Shown: in pieces, positions 1 to 8,299 of the stretch
Layout of the letters: each line of letters starts with the position of its first letter
How positions within the stretch are numbered: the first letter of the stretch is position 1
Assembly (NCBI GenBank): GCA_022601195.1
Contig: JAHZIX010000041.1
Coordinates: forward strand, 1-64,000
Direction: 5' to 3'
DNA length: 64,000 nucleotides
Origin: Deltaproteobacteria bacterium
Lineage (GTDB): Bacteria > Acidobacteriota > Thermoanaerobaculia > Multivoradales > JAHZIX01
Translations under genes and position numbers: made by a program
Notes under the pieces: model-generated
Told to the model about the DNA's origin: nothing
Seen by the model: the letters and a program-made list of their open reading frames with translations, nothing else
Database searches by the model: none

Positions 1-784
1 GAGGGCTGGCGCGCCGCACTCCAACTCTCAACGTTGTCGAGAACAAGGAGTGTAGGCAATGACTGCTGACTCACCATTCGGAGGCTACCTGCAGCACGCT
101 CTTCTATCGGTCCTAGAGGAACACCCAGAGCATCCGCGATGACACCACCCCAGGAGGGTGTGAGGTCCGGATCTTCTGCATCGAACCAGAAAATGCCGCC
201 CGGAAACACACTATCCCGAGCCAGCGCGTGGACGAGTTGCAACGCGATCTCGGTCTTGCCGATACCCGGCAGCCCTTCGACGGAAGCGGCGATGCTGATG
301 GCCTGGGAGTCCTGCAGCAACTTCCCCAGCCGAGAAATCTCAACTTTACGGCCCACGAACTTGCTCGACGGGGTACGAGGGGTGCGTACAGACGGCTCGC
401 TACAAGCGCTGCCGCAGATCCGCTCCGCAATAGTTGCGCTGCCCTCTTCTCGGCCTCCAATCGCCACTGGTGAAGCTGCTCCACGGTATAGGTCGCCTCA
501 TCGGAGTCGATCAGCTTCCCGTGGGTGCGGCACAACCAGATGCCGTTGTCGAGCGAACGGCGCTCCGCGCTGGTCATCGACGGGTCGTAGCGACGGGCTC
601 CACGGCCAGAGGCAGCAGCTCGGATGTGGCAAGCCTCGCCTAGGTTGGTCAGGGCATGATCGGCCTCGGCACTCGGGCCGCTCGTGGGTTGGGCACACCC
701 CGGAAACGAGCATACGTGCCCGGCTCTTCCAGCGAGGATGCGCTTGGTCTCTTTGGAGAATTCGTCCCGGCTCGACTTCGTCAT
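1..784 (-). pseudogene. HNH-STAND (NB-ARC type) NTPase, frameshifted, cut by left edge
   Basis: The minus-strand reading from 784 gives an HNH-like zinc domain: CSFPGC near residue 25, CHIRAAASG near 52, NGIWLCRTHGKLID near 80-93. After about residue 110 that frame turns to nonsense. The next frame, about 460 down to 1, is open and reads FVGRKVEISRL, then the P-loop GLPGIGKTE (reverse of about 255-285) and Walker B TLLVLDNVE near the left edge. Together they look like one HNH-linker-NB-ARC gene broken by a single frameshift near 370-460. STAND proteins with an N-terminal nuclease are typical of bacterial defence; the sensor part lies outside the window. The frameshift may be real decay or a sequencing error. 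Confidence 0.7.
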
Positions 785-1062
785 CTTCCTCCTCGCCAGG
801 ACACTTCGCTCATCTGGAGTGAAGCCTCCACATAGAGAACCCTAACGAGGCGGCTCTTAGTGGCAGCCTGCAGGGAAAGAGAACTAGGTCTTGCCAATCT
901 GAAGCACAGGCGGGCCGGCATGAAAAGAGGCACGCGATCGGAGAGGTACTTTTCTTTCGTAATAGTCCAAGTCTAACACTGCTGAGATGAATCTCAGAGT
1001 AGCTTGAACTAGCGTGGGGAGTTGCTCTACGAGAGCCTCACCGCTGTCTGGCCGGGGAGCAC
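785..1062. other. Intergenic stretch without a supported gene
   Basis: Short open frames exist on both strands but none has a family signature or ribosome binding site. With the repeat that follows at 1063 it forms a gene-free stretch of about 500 bases between the HNH-STAND gene and the CHAT gene. Confidence 0.5.
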
Positions 1063-1157
1063 AAAAAATGTGGGGCATTCCGATTGGCAGACCCTCTCTC
1101 CACATTCTGCTACGGCATTCTTGGGCGGCAGCATCACCAAGTGGGCCACACTTTTTA
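1063..1157. repeat. Inverted-repeat-bordered element, copy A
   Basis: A 95-bp segment begins AAAAAATGTGGGGC and ends GGGCCACACTTTTT, which are near inverted repeats of one another. A second copy lies at 4674-4769, roughly three quarters identical over its length, including the shared cores CCGATTGGC and GCTACGGC. A further solitary end-like motif, GCCCCACACCTTTTT, is at 1204-1218. The two copies flank the CHAT gene. It may be a MITE-like mobile element or the ends of a decayed insertion sequence; no transposase is attached. Confidence 0.6.
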
Positions 1158-1294
1158 CGTTCTCCGAAATGGACAAAATCGGACGCATTGGCTGGCGAGG
1201 ATCGCCCCACACCTTTTTAAGCTCTCTTAGTTGGTGAAGACATCTTCGTGAATCTCCATGACATGAAGGCTTCACCACCTCAAACCTGATCGAC

Positions 1295-4200
1295 CTACCA
1301 CCAATCTCCATAAATCTGAAAGGCTGCCCAGTAATAAGGTGCGGAGGCGTCACTCTTCACCAGCTCGCCGCGACGGTTCGTCACCTGGATCGGATCGCGG
1401 ATCAGGGAAAGTTGGGCGCCGCGAAGGGCGGCATCTTTGGGTTGGCCGGCGACCAGACGCCGGTAGAAGTGCAGCATCAGTTGGGCCGTTTCGCGGTCCG
1501 GGACCCGCCACAGGGAGGCGGCGACGGTTCGAGCTCCGGCATATTGGAAGGCCCGGGACAGGCTGATCAGGCCGTCGCCCCCTTGGGTCTCGCCGAGGCC
1601 CGTCTCGCAGGCCGAGAGCACCACCAACTCGGCATCGAGCCGCAGTCGTTCGAAGATCTCCCAAACCTGGAGCAGGCCGTTGTCACGGTCGTCCGTGAGC
1701 TGTTCCGGGATCGTCAAGACCACCGCGGAGCTCAAGGGGTCGCGGTCGTCTGAATAGGCATGGGCGGCGAAGTGGACGAACCGCACCTTGGGATTGAGGG
1801 CTTTTGCGCGTTCCTCCGTGGCCTCCAGCCCCAGATAGGTCTGGGTGCTCTTCGGAAAGAGCCTGGCAATCTCCTCGACCTCGTGGCGAGTAAAGGGCAA
1901 AGGCTGAAAATCGAACAGGTTCCGTTCCACCGCCGAGCGTAGTCGGACATCGCCGATCGGGTCTTCGTTCCTCGAACCAAAGTGCTGCGGGTAGCGGGGA
2001 TCGCCAAAGGCGGCCAGAGCGATCCGCCGGCCCTCCTGCGCCGTGGCCGGACGAGAATTCTTGATCTCCGCGTAGACGGTACCGGACAACGCGAAGTGGA
2101 GAGGCTTCCATTCCACCAGGAATTGCCCGGGGGTGGTCGGATCGGTTCCCGGCTCCCGGACCAGGGCACCGAAAGGGAGGAGGTGCAGCGGCCCGTCCGG
2201 GAGGATCAGCGCCCGCTCGCTGGACTCGAGCCACTCTTTCGCGGGCTCGACCAGAGCCTTGTAAAGCTGGTTACTGAGGTCGTCCAACATGGCCCTGCGA
2301 TAGGTCGGGAAAGAGCGATCTTGAATCAGGTTGCGGAAGCTTTCGACGTCGCCCTTTAGCGACTTCAGGCCGGGGAGTGGATGGACTTCGAGAGCTCCGG
2401 CGCGGGTCACGACGAAGAGATGGCTCTCCTTTTCACCGACGCTGTAGGACAGCAGCACCGTTCCAGGATCGAGGGACTCGCGGATGCTCTGGAGATCCAA
2501 GGGTTTTGGATCTTGAAGAGCCGCCAACTTCGGTGAGGCGCGGCGGATCGCTTCCATGGTTTCTTCATGCTGCAACCGCAGATCCTGCAACTCCCTGGTG
2601 AAAGCCTCGACTTTGTCTTGATCCTGGGTCTGGCTCAAACCCATCATCTGATGAAGTAAGCGATCATGACGAGTCGCCAGGCGACGGCGGGCCCGGTCGA
2701 GCTCGGTTGAGGCGTCCGCTGAGAAGTTGACATCCCTTTCGGTCAGCATCGCCAGGAAGGTCCTGGCGCGGGAGCGCTCCAAGATGTTGAAGGCTTCTTC
2801 GGGTTGATCGAGCTCCAGATACAACTCGAGAGAATCGCGGTAGATCGTCCTGTACTTTGCACGGAATCGGCCTTGGAGGTCATGGGAGCCACCGAGCTTT
2901 CCCATCTGGGCTTCCAGGGCTGCCATCGAGCGATCAAAAAAAGCGGCGGCTTGTTCCGGCTCACCCTGTTGCCGAGCCACTTTGCCTGAGTCGCTCAGGG
3001 TTTTTGCTATTTCCAAACTCCCAGGGGCCAGTTGTTCCTGAATCTCGAGCGCTCGCTGATAGTGCTCAGCCGCCTGCTCCAGATCGCCACGAGTCAAAGC
3101 TACATTCCCCAGGTTGTTCAGACTCGCCGCCACCTGGAGACTTCCGGGGGCAAGTTGGTCCCGGATCTCGAGCCCTCGCTGATGGTGCTCCACCGCCTGC
3201 TCCAGATCGCCACGAGTCAAAGCTACATTCCCCAGGTTGTTCAGGCTCGCCGCCACCTGGAGACTTCTGGGGGCAAACTTTTCGTAAATCTCGAGCGCGC
3301 GCTGATAGTGCTCAGCCGCCTGCTCCAGATCGCCACGAGTCAAAGCTACATTCCCCAGGTTGTTCAGGATATTTGCCACCTGGAGACTTCCGGGGGCCAG
3401 ATGTTCCCGGATCTCGAACGCTCGCTGGTAGTGCTCCGCTGCCCGTTCCAGGTCGCCACGAGACCTAGCCACAATCCCCAGGTTGTTCAGGCTACCTGCC
3501 ACCTGAAGACTTCCTGGGGCCAGTTGTTCCCGAATTCCGAGCGACCGCTTATAGTGCTCAGCCGCCTGCTCCAGATCGCTGCGGAACCACGCCACAGTCC
3601 CCAGGTTGTTCAGGCTGATCGCAACTCCCAGGCTCTCGCCCCAGGTCGCCTGCCGAATCACTAGCGCGGAACGGTAACTCGCTTCTGCTTCAGCAACCTT
3701 GTTCTGTCGCTTGTAGCTCTTCCCGATCATGTCCCAAACGGCTACCTGAGCGACCGGCTCCCGAGCCGCCTCCAACGCCAACTGATAGGCCGAATGAGTT
3801 TTCTCCCAGGCCCTCTCCTCAGCCCAGACCTCTCCGATCCGCAGCCGCAGCCAACACTGCAAGGCTTCATCCCCTTCATCACCTCGTCTTGGCGCCATGT
3901 CGGCGAGCTCTTGCCACAAAGCGGTCCCCGATGCGAGATTTCCTGCTTCGATCAGCTCTTTGCCTTCGAGGTAAGGCTCCAAGAACGCTGGCGACATCCT
4001 GGGCCGCACCTTCACGTCCCACCGACCCACCCCGACCTCTAGGACCATCCGCTCCCCATCCCGCTCGCCGAGCAGCTGGATGAGACCCCGAGGGGCTTGC
4101 TCCGTCTCGAGCCACAGCCAATCGAAGACCGAACCAAGCTGGCCCTTCGAAGGCATGGTTCCAGGACGGCCGGTCCCAGACTCCGCAGAATTGATGAGAG

Positions 4201-4444
4201 ATCGCGCCCAGGCAATCACCACGTCGCCGGCCTCGAGACCGGCCTTCGCGGGCGCCGATCCCTCGCTCACCTCCACGACCACGACCCCTGGCCGACTCCG
4301 ACTCTCCCTCGCCTCCCCGAAAGCAGCTTCGTCGCCGGGGGCGGTCCGTGTCGGGTCCGCCGCAGAGGCCCATACCGCTACGAGAAGCAAGCTCATGACG
4401 AGGTTGGAGAAAGTGTTTCCGTGCTGGCTAGATCTTGCCTTCAT
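1295..4444 (-). CDS. Exported PDZ-TPR-CHAT domain protein
   Basis: This 1049-residue protein has a signal peptide (about 1-29), a PDZ-like domain (about 50-135, with the LEAGDVVIAW strand), kinesin-light-chain-type TPRs (about 225-480) and a C-terminal CHAT caspase-like domain (about 700-1049). The CHAT dyad is present: His in HFAAHAY near 893 and Cys in LSACETGLG near 945. The TPR units are 41 residues, and five are almost identical. CHAT proteases cleave protein targets; exported TPR-CHAT proteins are common in Acidobacteriota but their targets are unknown. It lies alone between two copies of a repeat element. An intracellular defence role seems less likely because of the signal peptide. 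Confidence 0.9.
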   Translation of the reverse strand: MKARSSQHGNTFSNLVMSLLLVAVWASAADPTRTAPGDEAAFGEARESRSRPGVVVVEVSEGSAPAKAGLEAGDVVIAWARSLINSAESGTGRPGTMPSKGQLGSVFDWLWLETEQAPRGLIQLLGERDGERMVLEVGVGRWDVKVRPRMSPAFLEPYLEGKELIEAGNLASGTALWQELADMAPRRGDEGDEALQCWLRLRIGEVWAEERAWEKTHSAYQLALEAAREPVAQVAVWDMIGKSYKRQNKVAEAEASYRSALVIRQATWGESLGVAISLNNLGTVAWFRSDLEQAAEHYKRSLGIREQLAPGSLQVAGSLNNLGIVARSRGDLERAAEHYQRAFEIREHLAPGSLQVANILNNLGNVALTRGDLEQAAEHYQRALEIYEKFAPRSLQVAASLNNLGNVALTRGDLEQAVEHHQRGLEIRDQLAPGSLQVAASLNNLGNVALTRGDLEQAAEHYQRALEIQEQLAPGSLEIAKTLSDSGKVARQQGEPEQAAAFFDRSMAALEAQMGKLGGSHDLQGRFRAKYRTIYRDSLELYLELDQPEEAFNILERSRARTFLAMLTERDVNFSADASTELDRARRRLATRHDRLLHQMMGLSQTQDQDKVEAFTRELQDLRLQHEETMEAIRRASPKLAALQDPKPLDLQSIRESLDPGTVLLSYSVGEKESHLFVVTRAGALEVHPLPGLKSLKGDVESFRNLIQDRSFPTYRRAMLDDLSNQLYKALVEPAKEWLESSERALILPDGPLHLLPFGALVREPGTDPTTPGQFLVEWKPLHFALSGTVYAEIKNSRPATAQEGRRIALAAFGDPRYPQHFGSRNEDPIGDVRLRSAVERNLFDFQPLPFTRHEVEEIARLFPKSTQTYLGLEATEERAKALNPKVRFVHFAAHAYSDDRDPLSSAVVLTIPEQLTDDRDNGLLQVWEIFERLRLDAELVVLSACETGLGETQGGDGLISLSRAFQYAGARTVAASLWRVPDRETAQLMLHFYRRLVAGQPKDAALRGAQLSLIRDPIQVTNRRGELVKSDASAPYYWAAFQIYGDWW
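3000..3640 (-). repeat. Five 123-bp tandem repeats encoding TPR units
   Basis: Inside the CHAT gene the motif encoding NNLG recurs near 3110, 3233, 3356, 3479 and 3602, exactly 123 bp apart, with long stretches identical between units. Each unit encodes one 41-residue TPR. The DNA-level identity suggests recent duplication or homogenisation, so copy number may vary between strains. Confidence 0.85.
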
Positions 4445-4673
4445 AGTGGACCCACTTGTCCCTTGGCCGATATGACGCGCCTTTTGGGGTTCATAAAGAG
4501 ATCATTCTTCGATTCGGGCGTCCGGAAATAGATAGGCTTCTCCTAGATCACTGGGTCACCTTTCGCACCTACCAACGCTTTGAGGACGCCCTCACGGGGG
4601 TAGAAGAACGATGGACCGGAAGTGCACGCTAAGACCGCTTCAAGCCCTCTCCGGCACCACTATTTGGAAGCAT

Positions 4674-4769
4674 AAAAAAGTGTGCGGCAATCCGATTGGC
4701 GGACCCGCTCTCCGTATTTTGCTACGGCGTTCTTAAGAGGCAGCATCGCCTGGTGCCCACAGTTTTTTC
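4674..4769. repeat. Inverted-repeat-bordered element, copy B
   Basis: Second copy of the element at 1063-1157, same orientation. It starts AAAAAAGTGTGCGGC and ends GTGCCCACAGTTTTTT, again near inverted repeats. It sits between the CHAT gene's 5' end and the Tn3 transposase remnant. Confidence 0.6.
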
Positions 4770-4900
4770 TCCTCCCGAAGCTGGGCCGCCGACCGCCTTA
4801 GGTCGACAGCGACTCTTAGCATTGAGTTTGGTTCCGGTGTGGTCAGAGCTGGAGAGCATAAAACCACAGGGGCAATTCCGATCTACGCAGCTTCCTCTAG

Positions 4901-5464
4901 CTCCCAACCCGGCTGGCCCAGGCTTTCGCCGAATTCGGACGCATCGACAGGACCATTCATGCTCTAACTTACATTGACGACGAGAGCAAACGGCGGGCGA
5001 CGCTGATCCAGCTGAACCGTGGGGAGAGCAGGCATTCGCTCGTTCGAGCCGTCTTCCTTAGCAAGCGCGGAGAGCTGCGGCAGCGCTATCGCAACGGTCA
5101 AGAGGACCAACTCAGCGCGCTCGGGCTGGTAGTCAACGTCATCATGCTGTGCAATACCCTCTACATGCAGCCTGCCCTAGAGCAGCTGCGAGCAGAGGGC
5201 TACTCGGTGCTCGACGAGGATGTTGCACGACTCTCACCACTCGCCTACGCCCACATCAACATGCTGGGGCGCTACTCGTTTTTTGTGCCCGAAACCGTGG
5301 AGAAAGGGGGGCTGCGCCCCCTCAGGAACCCCGCCAAAGGAGACTCTCAACCGGAGTTTCCGTTCCGTTGCTCCCTAGGTGCCAAATCCTTTGCTGGTCC
5401 AGACCCCACTTTTTGGACGAATTTGCCCACTAATCCGCAGTTGGGCATAAACATGTCCCATTGA
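4901..5464 (+). pseudogene. tnpA: Tn3-family transposase, C-terminal remnant
   Basis: The frame is open after a TAG at 4898-4900 and reads motifs typical of the Tn3 transposase C terminus: LAQAFAEFGRI, YIDDESKRR, IQLNRGESRHSL, RAVFLSKRGEL, NTLYMQPALEQLRAEGY, DEDVARLSPL and HINMLGRYSF. Only about 140 residues remain of a protein usually near 1000. The N terminus and most of the DDE catalytic core are missing, so it cannot be active. After about 5330 the frame continues past the usual family end. No resolvase is seen. Confidence 0.85.
5346..5383. repeat. Candidate Tn3-type terminal inverted repeat
   Basis: Just after the transposase remnant, the segment starting CTCAACCGGAGTTTCCGTTC resembles the 38-bp Tn3 end, whose inner part in Tn3 itself reads CTTAACGTGAGTTTTCGTTC. 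Position and orientation fit the right end of a Tn3 element. No matching left end or target duplication was found. Confidence 0.45.
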
Positions 5465-5939
5465 AGCAGGAGCCATTAGGGCAAGTACCATTGTGGCAGT
5501 CGTTGTCAGAGGAGCACGAGCGAAAATTACAGGAATCGTCGTGGGTGCAGGCTGGGCACGGCGAACAATACTTCTTTACACTGCCACAGGACACCCAACC
5601 TCTTACTCTTCCATTCGGAGAGCAAGACCCGGGCTTCATGTTTGAAGGACAAGCACCCGTGCAAGTTACGGATGTGCCGTTGTCGCAATTCGCTCGGGCA
5701 CTACAAGCCAGTGGCACTGGTTCTACCGGCCTCCACTCGCCTGAAAAGTCGACAACCGTACTTGGTGGAATCCATACTGCTGATGTATCGGTGCTGATGA
5801 CCTGATCAGATGCCTCGATATTTCCATCGTCATTTCTATCTTCAACTTTCTCGTCCGCTTCCAAGGTTGCAGACCAGACGAGAATTAGACTCGTCACGGC
5901 AATAAGGCCAAGGGCTCGTTTGCATTCAAGGTGTTGCAT
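5430..5939 (-). CDS. Exported cysteine-rich protein
   Basis: 169 residues with a signal peptide (about 1-28), an acidic linker (about 29-75) and a C-terminal Cys-rich part (about 78-169) holding 16 cysteines. The first half, CSARANC through KKYCSPCPAC, resembles small Cys-rich repeats seen in exported Acidobacteriota proteins. The end, CSSDNDC, CPNG, C.NGTCLC, resembles EGF-like or toxin-like knots. All cysteines are after the signal peptide apart from one near the start, so disulfide bonding outside the cytoplasm is likely. A purine-rich GGGGAAG precedes the start. Function is unknown. Confidence 0.7.
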   Translation of the reverse strand: MQHLECKRALGLIAVTSLILVWSATLEADEKVEDRNDDGNIEASDQVISTDTSAVWIPPSTVVDFSGEWRPVEPVPLACSARANCDNGTSVTCTGACPSNMKPGSCSPNGRVRGWVSCGSVKKYCSPCPACTHDDSCNFRSCSSDNDCHNGTCPNGSCFNGTCLCPTAD

Positions 5940-6179
5940 CGTCGTCTTCCCCTTTCAGTTTTTGTACTTTCTGAACCTGTCTCGGGCAATGACTGTGGAT
6001 GGTACTGGCGGCACCTCCTTTCTGGCTGGAATCTGTTGTCAGCGTAAAGCTGCTCTGAGCCCCGCTACCCCTCATAGGGGTAGCGGGCGCATTCGTGAAA
6101 AAAGTTACTGTTTCGCGATCGTGGGCCGTTCCCAAAACCAGCTCTCACGCCAACGGCACTTCACGCCTCCAGGCCCGGA

Positions 6180-6481
6180 TGTGCTTGCAGAACCTGCGCT
6201 CATGAACCGCTGGAACGAAAACACGTAGTTCCGCCCCAACATATAGTCCGTCCCCCCGTTCGGGTCTCTCTCGTGGCCGGTAAATTTTCAGATCCGGTCG
6301 TCGTAGGGCTCGTCGGGAAAGACCTCTTGGCCGAAGGGATAGTAGTCATGGCGGCCGGTGGCGCTGCCGATGGGGTCGGTGATGAGCCGGGGACTGCCCA
6401 GCTGGTCGGTGTGAAAGTAGGTGCTCTCGCCGCTCGCCGAGCGGCTGGCAAACATCCCCTGTGGGCCGGGGGTCGAGGAAC
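6180..6481 (-). pseudogene. RHS-repeat core remnant
   Basis: The minus strand reads YFHTDQLGSPRLITDP, then GRHDYYPFGQEVFPDEP, a TGA stop, KFTGHERDPNGGTDYML, GRNY and QRFMS. This order is the conserved end of the RHS core that precedes the variable toxin domain in RHS/YD polymorphic toxins. The in-frame TGA near 6288 and the lack of any upstream RHS repeats show decay. It lies between two exported Cys-rich genes, so a larger RHS locus may have been lost here. Confidence 0.75.
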
Positions 6482-6521
6482 AATGGAGGATGTGCCGGGA
6501 TAAACCGGCGCATCCTCCATT
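6482..6521. terminator. 17-bp-arm hairpin, terminator-like
   Basis: AATGGAGGATGTGCCGG (6482-6498), a six-base loop, then CCGGCGCATCCTCCATT (6505-6521); one G-T pair, otherwise perfect. It lies directly downstream of the knottin-like gene at 6534. There is no T-tract, so it may instead be a repeat or processing hairpin. Confidence 0.45.
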
Positions 6522-6533
6522 ACTGCTCAGACC

Positions 6534-6917
6534 CTATCTTCGTGACGGGACCTCGCCACAGAAGGCAATTCCCAAGTCGGGGCCGGCCATGTAGCACAAC
6601 CCGGAGCAGCACGCGATGGTGCCCACTGGGTCACAACGATCACCCGGGCGCGCACAAAAGAGACTCACGGCTGCCTCTGACCAAGAATTTGCCTGACCGC
6701 GGAAAAGGAGGGCTTCCGGCTCCGTACCATCAGTCTCCATCACATCGGGAGCGGTGAGTTCTTCTTCGCTACCGACAATAGGCGCTGGCAACTGTGTCGT
6801 CACTGCGATGGAGTCGGGTCCTTTAGCGTCTTCTGCAGCTTCCGTACTCGAAGCCAATGCGGTGCTGATGCCGACGATTGTGGCAACGCTCAGGATCCAA
6901 TACGAGAGATTCTTCAT
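6534..6917 (-). CDS. Exported knottin-like small Cys protein
   Basis: 127 residues: signal peptide (about 1-27), an acidic pro-region-like linker (about 28-85), and a compact C terminus with six cysteines at 88, 95, 103, 104, 108 and 120. The spacing C-x6-C-x7-CC-x3-C-x11-C matches the inhibitor cystine knot pattern found in animal toxins and other knottins. A strong GGAGGTGAACT ribosome site precedes ATG. Signal, pro-region and knot is the layout of secreted bioactive peptides, but the activity cannot be read from the sequence. The neighbour at 5430 is also Cys-rich and exported. Confidence 0.75.
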   Translation of the reverse strand: MKNLSYWILSVATIVGISTALASSTEAAEDAKGPDSIAVTTQLPAPIVGSEEELTAPDVMETDGTEPEALLFRGQANSWSEAAVSLFCARPGDRCDPVGTIACCSGLCYMAGPDLGIAFCGEVPSRR

Positions 6918-7472
6918 AGTTCACCTCCAAAACGACACTGCCGGAATTAGCAGTGTCAACTGAATAGACTCCTTAGGCCATCAAACCTCTCAGCAAGAAA
7001 AGAAATTCCCCTAATCAAATACGCGATAGTTTTAATAAAAGAGGATCACGGTCGACTAGAAAAAAGGCAGCTCGGGATCTTCTCGGTCGCTTTGGCTCGA
7101 TTTATTGCGGCACACAATATGTTTTATGAAACGCAAAACAGCCTCCAGCGAGGCACCCCATGGCCATCAAGGTCACTCCATCTGTTCTCTCGAATCTCAC
7201 CAATACCACCAACCTAGAGCACCAACGCACGGAGCTCCCCGGCAAGGGCCTTCCCCTCCCAGTCGTCCCCACGCGCGCCAGCCAAGGCACAAGGACGGCG
7301 CAGGTCCTCGCGGGTAAGCTCCTTAGGAGAGCGAATGTTGGTGTCCAATTTTTCGCGGGCGAGTTCCCTCCCCCACTTGCTGCTCCTCTGACGAGGCGAG
7401 GCGAAGCGCAGACTGACCTGAATCCCAAGAAAGATCCTGAAGCCAGGACCCTTGGTCTTCTCTCGGGCTCTC
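6918..7472. other. Intergenic stretch without a supported gene
   Basis: The part near 6970-7050 is AT-rich compared with its surroundings and could hold the promoter of the knottin gene. The rest has only overlapping frames with no recognisable product. No RNA gene was seen. Confidence 0.4.
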
Positions 7473-8117
7473 CTACCGAAGACTCTTCACGATGCGGAAC
7501 CCTGCGCCCTCTACCGCCTCGGTATCCCCGGCGGTCTTCCGTAAAGAGCAGGAGATCTCCTTTCGAGGAGTTTGAAAAGAACCTCCTCGAAGGACTCCGT
7601 GTCGCTCTAACGGCGCCTGTTCTCCGTCCTCTCCGGGCTCTGGCGCGACCCACTCCCAAACGCTACCCAACATGCCAAAGAGTCCGAATTCATTGGCTCG
7701 CTTGGCGTCTGCCGGGTGAAGCTGGCCATCGCTGTTGTCGGCGTCCCAGAGAAAGTCATCTGCTTCGGTGGGGTCGTCGCCCCAGAAAAAACGACTTGGG
7801 GAGCCCCCTCGGCAGGCGTACTCCCATTCCTCCTCTGACGGCAGGCGCATGTTCTTGCGGGAGACTTCCGAGTACCAGGCACAGTACTCCTGAGCTTCCT
7901 GAAGGCTCACCCCGATGGCTGGATCGCTATCGTCGGCAGACAGGTCGCTGCGCAGGAACCCCGGGTCGAAGGCCTCGAATTGCTCGTTGCTCACGGGGAA
8001 TTTGCTGATGTAGAAGGGCTCGATGGCCGCATGCGATCCGCCGGCTAGGAGGAGGTCTCCTCCGGGGACCAGCCATAGAATCGGTCTTGGATACTTCGTG
8101 TAGCGTTCCCTCGCCAT
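7473..8117 (-). CDS. SUMF1/FGE-fold domain protein
   Basis: 214 residues matching the formylglycine-generating-enzyme fold: PFYISKFPVSNEQFEAF (about 34-50), the canonical MRLPSEEEWEYACRGG (about 90-105), FGLFGMLGSVWEWV (about 142-156), LRGGSF (about 172) and a GFRIV end. Authentic FGE uses a C-terminal cysteine pair; only one cysteine (ISCSLR) is visible there, so true formylglycine activity is doubtful. No sulfatase is nearby. No signal peptide is evident. GGAAGGGTAGGCT before ATG supports the start. Such domains also occur in effector and signalling proteins. Confidence 0.8.
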   Translation of the reverse strand: MARERYTKYPRPILWLVPGGDLLLAGGSHAAIEPFYISKFPVSNEQFEAFDPGFLRSDLSADDSDPAIGVSLQEAQEYCAWYSEVSRKNMRLPSEEEWEYACRGGSPSRFFWGDDPTEADDFLWDADNSDGQLHPADAKRANEFGLFGMLGSVWEWVAPEPGEDGEQAPLERHGVLRGGSFQTPRKEISCSLRKTAGDTEAVEGAGFRIVKSLR

Positions 8118-8206
8118 AGCCTACCCTTCCATCAAGTTGCTGCTCTCAGACTGAGGACTGCCTGCTCAACAGGTTCCGCATTCCGGTACAATCCTGCAGA
8201 ACTCTC

Positions 8207-8232
8207 GAGGGTCGACCTAGCCGTCGGCCCTC
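8207..8232. other. 10-bp hairpin in the leader of the DUF2911 gene
   Basis: GAGGGTCGAC, loop CTAGCC, GTCGGCCCTC forms a 10-bp stem with one G-U pair, about 70 bases before the ATG. There is no T-tract, so a leader structure is as likely as a terminator. Confidence 0.35.
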
Positions 8233-8299
8233 TCGGAAGCCCGCGGTGCGCCGTGTACGCTTCTGGAATCATCCCAAACCCTCAAGCGGAGATCGTAAA

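Noticed and set aside
7102..7659. 185-residue Arg-rich minus-strand frame
   Set aside because: It overlaps the real end of the SUMF1-fold gene in another frame, has no ribosome site and its low-complexity Arg/Gly/Ser composition is typical of an antisense frame in GC-rich DNA.
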